Shown here: in pieces, positions 62,684-64,000 of the stretch
Position numbering within the stretch: the stretch's first letter is position 1
Layout: every line of letters begins with the position of its first letter
NCBI GenBank assembly: GCA_963675565.2
Contig: CAXXYD010000001.1
Location: 1,240,001-1,304,000 of the forward strand
DNA from: JARRKU01 sp963675565
Lineage (GTDB): Bacteria > Desulfobacterota > Desulfobacteria > Desulfobacterales > Desulfosarcinaceae
DNA: 64,000 nucleotides
Direction: 5' to 3'
Made by a program: the position numbers and the translations under genes
The notes under the pieces: generated by a model
Databases searched by the model: none
The model's input: the letters and a program-made list of their open reading frames with translations, nothing else
What the model was told of the DNA's origin: nothing

Positions 62684-63739
62684 TCACAAGAGCCCCCTGA
62701 CATCGATGCGTGCATCCAGTATTTCGGCCGTCTTGCGCACGGCCAGCAACGATGCCCACTGGGATCGCAGCCCCGCCAGCCGATCGGGATCGCCCAGTGC
62801 CCAGACACAGCCCCCTCCGCCGGCGCCGGTAAACCTGGCCCCACAGCCCCGCTTTACAGCGGCGTCCACCAGGGTTTTCCCGACTGCGTCCAGCACCTCG
62901 GGCGTCAGGCGGCACCGCAATTGGGTTTCCCGGTTCATGATCATCTGGGCTTCTGAAAGGTCCCCCCCCGCCATTGCGTCGATGAACTGCCGGCTGTACT
63001 GCAGAATCTGCAGCCACTGGTCGCGGGTCCGGCCACTGACAAACTGTCGAACCCAAGTCGAGTTGACATCCTTGGACGCGTGCGGGGCCCCGCAATAGGC
63101 GACCAGCAAATGGTTGGACAAATCCGGGCAGGCGGCTTCATCGGCCACTTGAAGGCGCCGGAACGGCGCCTGGGCGGGATCGCCGTTCCAGTACCAGCCG
63201 TTGACCCCGCCGTATGCGGCGGCCAGCTGGTCTTGAAGTCCGCAGGGCACCCCGGCAACACTCTGCTCAATGGCGTGGGCCAGCAAGGCCACGGTACTGC
63301 GTCGCGGCATGGGCTGATTAGCCCTGGCGCGTATCTTCGAAAACGCCCATATCAACGCCGCTGCTGCCGCCGAACTGCCCCCCAGTGCGCTGCGCGGCGG
63401 GGAGGATGAATCAATTCTAATCTGAATACCGTCGCCATTGAAATGGGCTGCAACGGCCAGCATCAGCCCCAGGGGATGGTCGAACGGCCCCCTGGCGGCA
63501 TCCACCACAAGTGCGTCAAAACCTCGTGAATTGATCTTGATTTTATTGCGCTGGAAGGCGGAAATGCAGATACGGGTCCGCATATCCAGCGCGATATTGA
63601 AGGTGCACGGTCCCCATCGATGAAGCGGCAGGTAAAAGGTGCTCAAATCCAGCGTCCCGCCCATGTCGATGCGGCAGGGAGCCGAAGCCTCGACGCTTTC
63701 TCCGCCCAATAGCTCCGGAATGTTTTCCATATTTGCCAC
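62684..63739 (-). CDS. GHMP-family sugar kinase
   Basis: Start taken as GTG at 63739, ten bases after AGGAG; an ATG three codons in (63730) is the alternative. An ATG nearer the AGGAG is out of frame. The 351-residue protein has SAPCRIDMGGTLDLSTF (sugar-site), the ATP loop PPRSALGGSSAAAAAL and motif 3 RFTGAGGGGCVWAL. It resembles the galactokinase/heptose-7-phosphate kinase (HddA) branch rather than mevalonate kinase, but the substrate is unknown. It lies 100 bases ahead of glyQ. Confidence 0.85.
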   Translation of the reverse strand: MANMENIPELLGGESVEASAPCRIDMGGTLDLSTFYLPLHRWGPCTFNIALDMRTRICISAFQRNKIKINSRGFDALVVDAARGPFDHPLGLMLAVAAHFNGDGIQIRIDSSSPPRSALGGSSAAAAALIWAFSKIRARANQPMPRRSTVALLAHAIEQSVAGVPCGLQDQLAAAYGGVNGWYWNGDPAQAPFRRLQVADEAACPDLSNHLLVAYCGAPHASKDVNSTWVRQFVSGRTRDQWLQILQYSRQFIDAMAGGDLSEAQMIMNRETQLRCRLTPEVLDAVGKTLVDAAVKRGCGARFTGAGGGGCVWALGDPDRLAGLRSQWASLLAVRKTAEILDARIDVRGLL

Positions 63740-63910
63740 TTTGCATTTACTCCTGAAAATCCGGATTAAAGAGAAATTCAGCTGCAAATGACATTGACGC
63801 GTAACTTCACCATAACGCGCCGAGTCCCTTTGCGAGCCCACTGAGCCATGATTTTCAACCCTATCACCTTCATTGAAATCGCGAAAAAAAGCAACATAGC
63901 CCAGGCAAAC

Positions 63911-64000
63911 TCAATTGCGAATGCTCTGCAGAAATTTGAGGCTCTTGAGTTTTCGGCCAATATGATAGGGAACGAACGCTTCCAGAAAACGGGTCGCTTC
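63911..64000 (-). CDS. Possible C-terminal end of a gene entering from the right edge
   Basis: On the - strand the frame open to the window edge reads EATRFLEAFVPYHIGRKLKS and ends with LKFLQSIRN at a TGA (63911-63913). The amphipathic helical composition is protein-like, and the strand agrees with all neighbours. An overlapping + strand frame from an ATG at 63849 is also open to the edge, so this call is weak. Confidence 0.35.
   Translation of the reverse strand, partial: EATRFLEAFVPYHIGRKLKSLKFLQSIRN

Noticed and set aside
63849..64000. + strand frame MIFNPITFIEIAKKS open to the window edge
   Set aside because: Overlaps a - strand frame that agrees with the direction of all neighbours; too short to decide, so only the - strand end is listed, with low confidence.

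Overview
The window looks like chromosome from an anaerobic sulfate-reducing Desulfobacterota species (Desulfobacterales-like). This is an inference from gene content: siroheme-dependent haem synthesis (AhbC, AhbD), a periplasmic plus a cytoplasmic CbiK cobaltochelatase, a folate-independent type short MetE, PPi-dependent phosphofructokinase, a double-cubane (2-hydroxyacyl-CoA dehydratase family) reductase and a large chemosensory operon. No rRNA, tRNA, CRISPR array or prophage was seen.

Region 1 (1-8.2 kb, + strand) is about metals and corrinoids. It holds the end of a TonB-dependent receptor, an unknown membrane-anchored exported protein, a NapH-like membrane polyferredoxin, a double-cubane reductase with its ATPase activator, then a cobalamin riboswitch with a terminator, a secreted CbiK and a cytoplasmic CbiK. 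Region 2 (8.2-13 kb) is a seam: katG, a frameshifted IS200-type transposase, a decayed mazF toxin fragment and a short methionine synthase on the - strand. Region 3 (13.2-18.6 kb) is a haem operon (ClpX-like unfoldase, ahbC, hemB, ahbD) carrying two copies of a long perfect palindrome. Region 4 (18.7-25.8 kb) encodes a CBS-ACT protein, an AMIN-domain/coiled-coil/PilZ/MinD operon, a PilZ protein, and a Roadblock-MglA-coiled-coil operon behind a strong promoter and a long leader.

Region 5 (25.8-45.7 kb, - strand) runs in transcription order: hybrid histidine kinase and sigma-54 regulator; a cNMP-binding/DUF4388 protein; then cheB (frameshifted), cheW, cheY, a giant cheA, two more cheB-like genes, a zinc-ribbon ParA, a HAMP membrane protein, a TauE-type permease and a sulfonate/nitrate-type ABC importer. 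No cheR and no complete methyl-accepting receptor is present. All three CheB-like proteins have eroded catalytic triads, and cheA contains a nearly perfect 864-bp tandem duplication. This is the most unusual system in the window.

Region 6 (46-64 kb) is housekeeping: PPi-phosphofructokinase, smc-ftsY, an APH/P-loop kinase fusion with a tandem Usp protein, acylphosphatase, a divergent NAD-dependent DNA ligase with a nucleoside phosphorylase, glyS-glyQ and a GHMP kinase.

Start codons were moved from the longest open frame where a ribosome binding site or family alignment supported it; several genes use GTG or TTG. All function calls come from motif recognition by eye; no database search was run.
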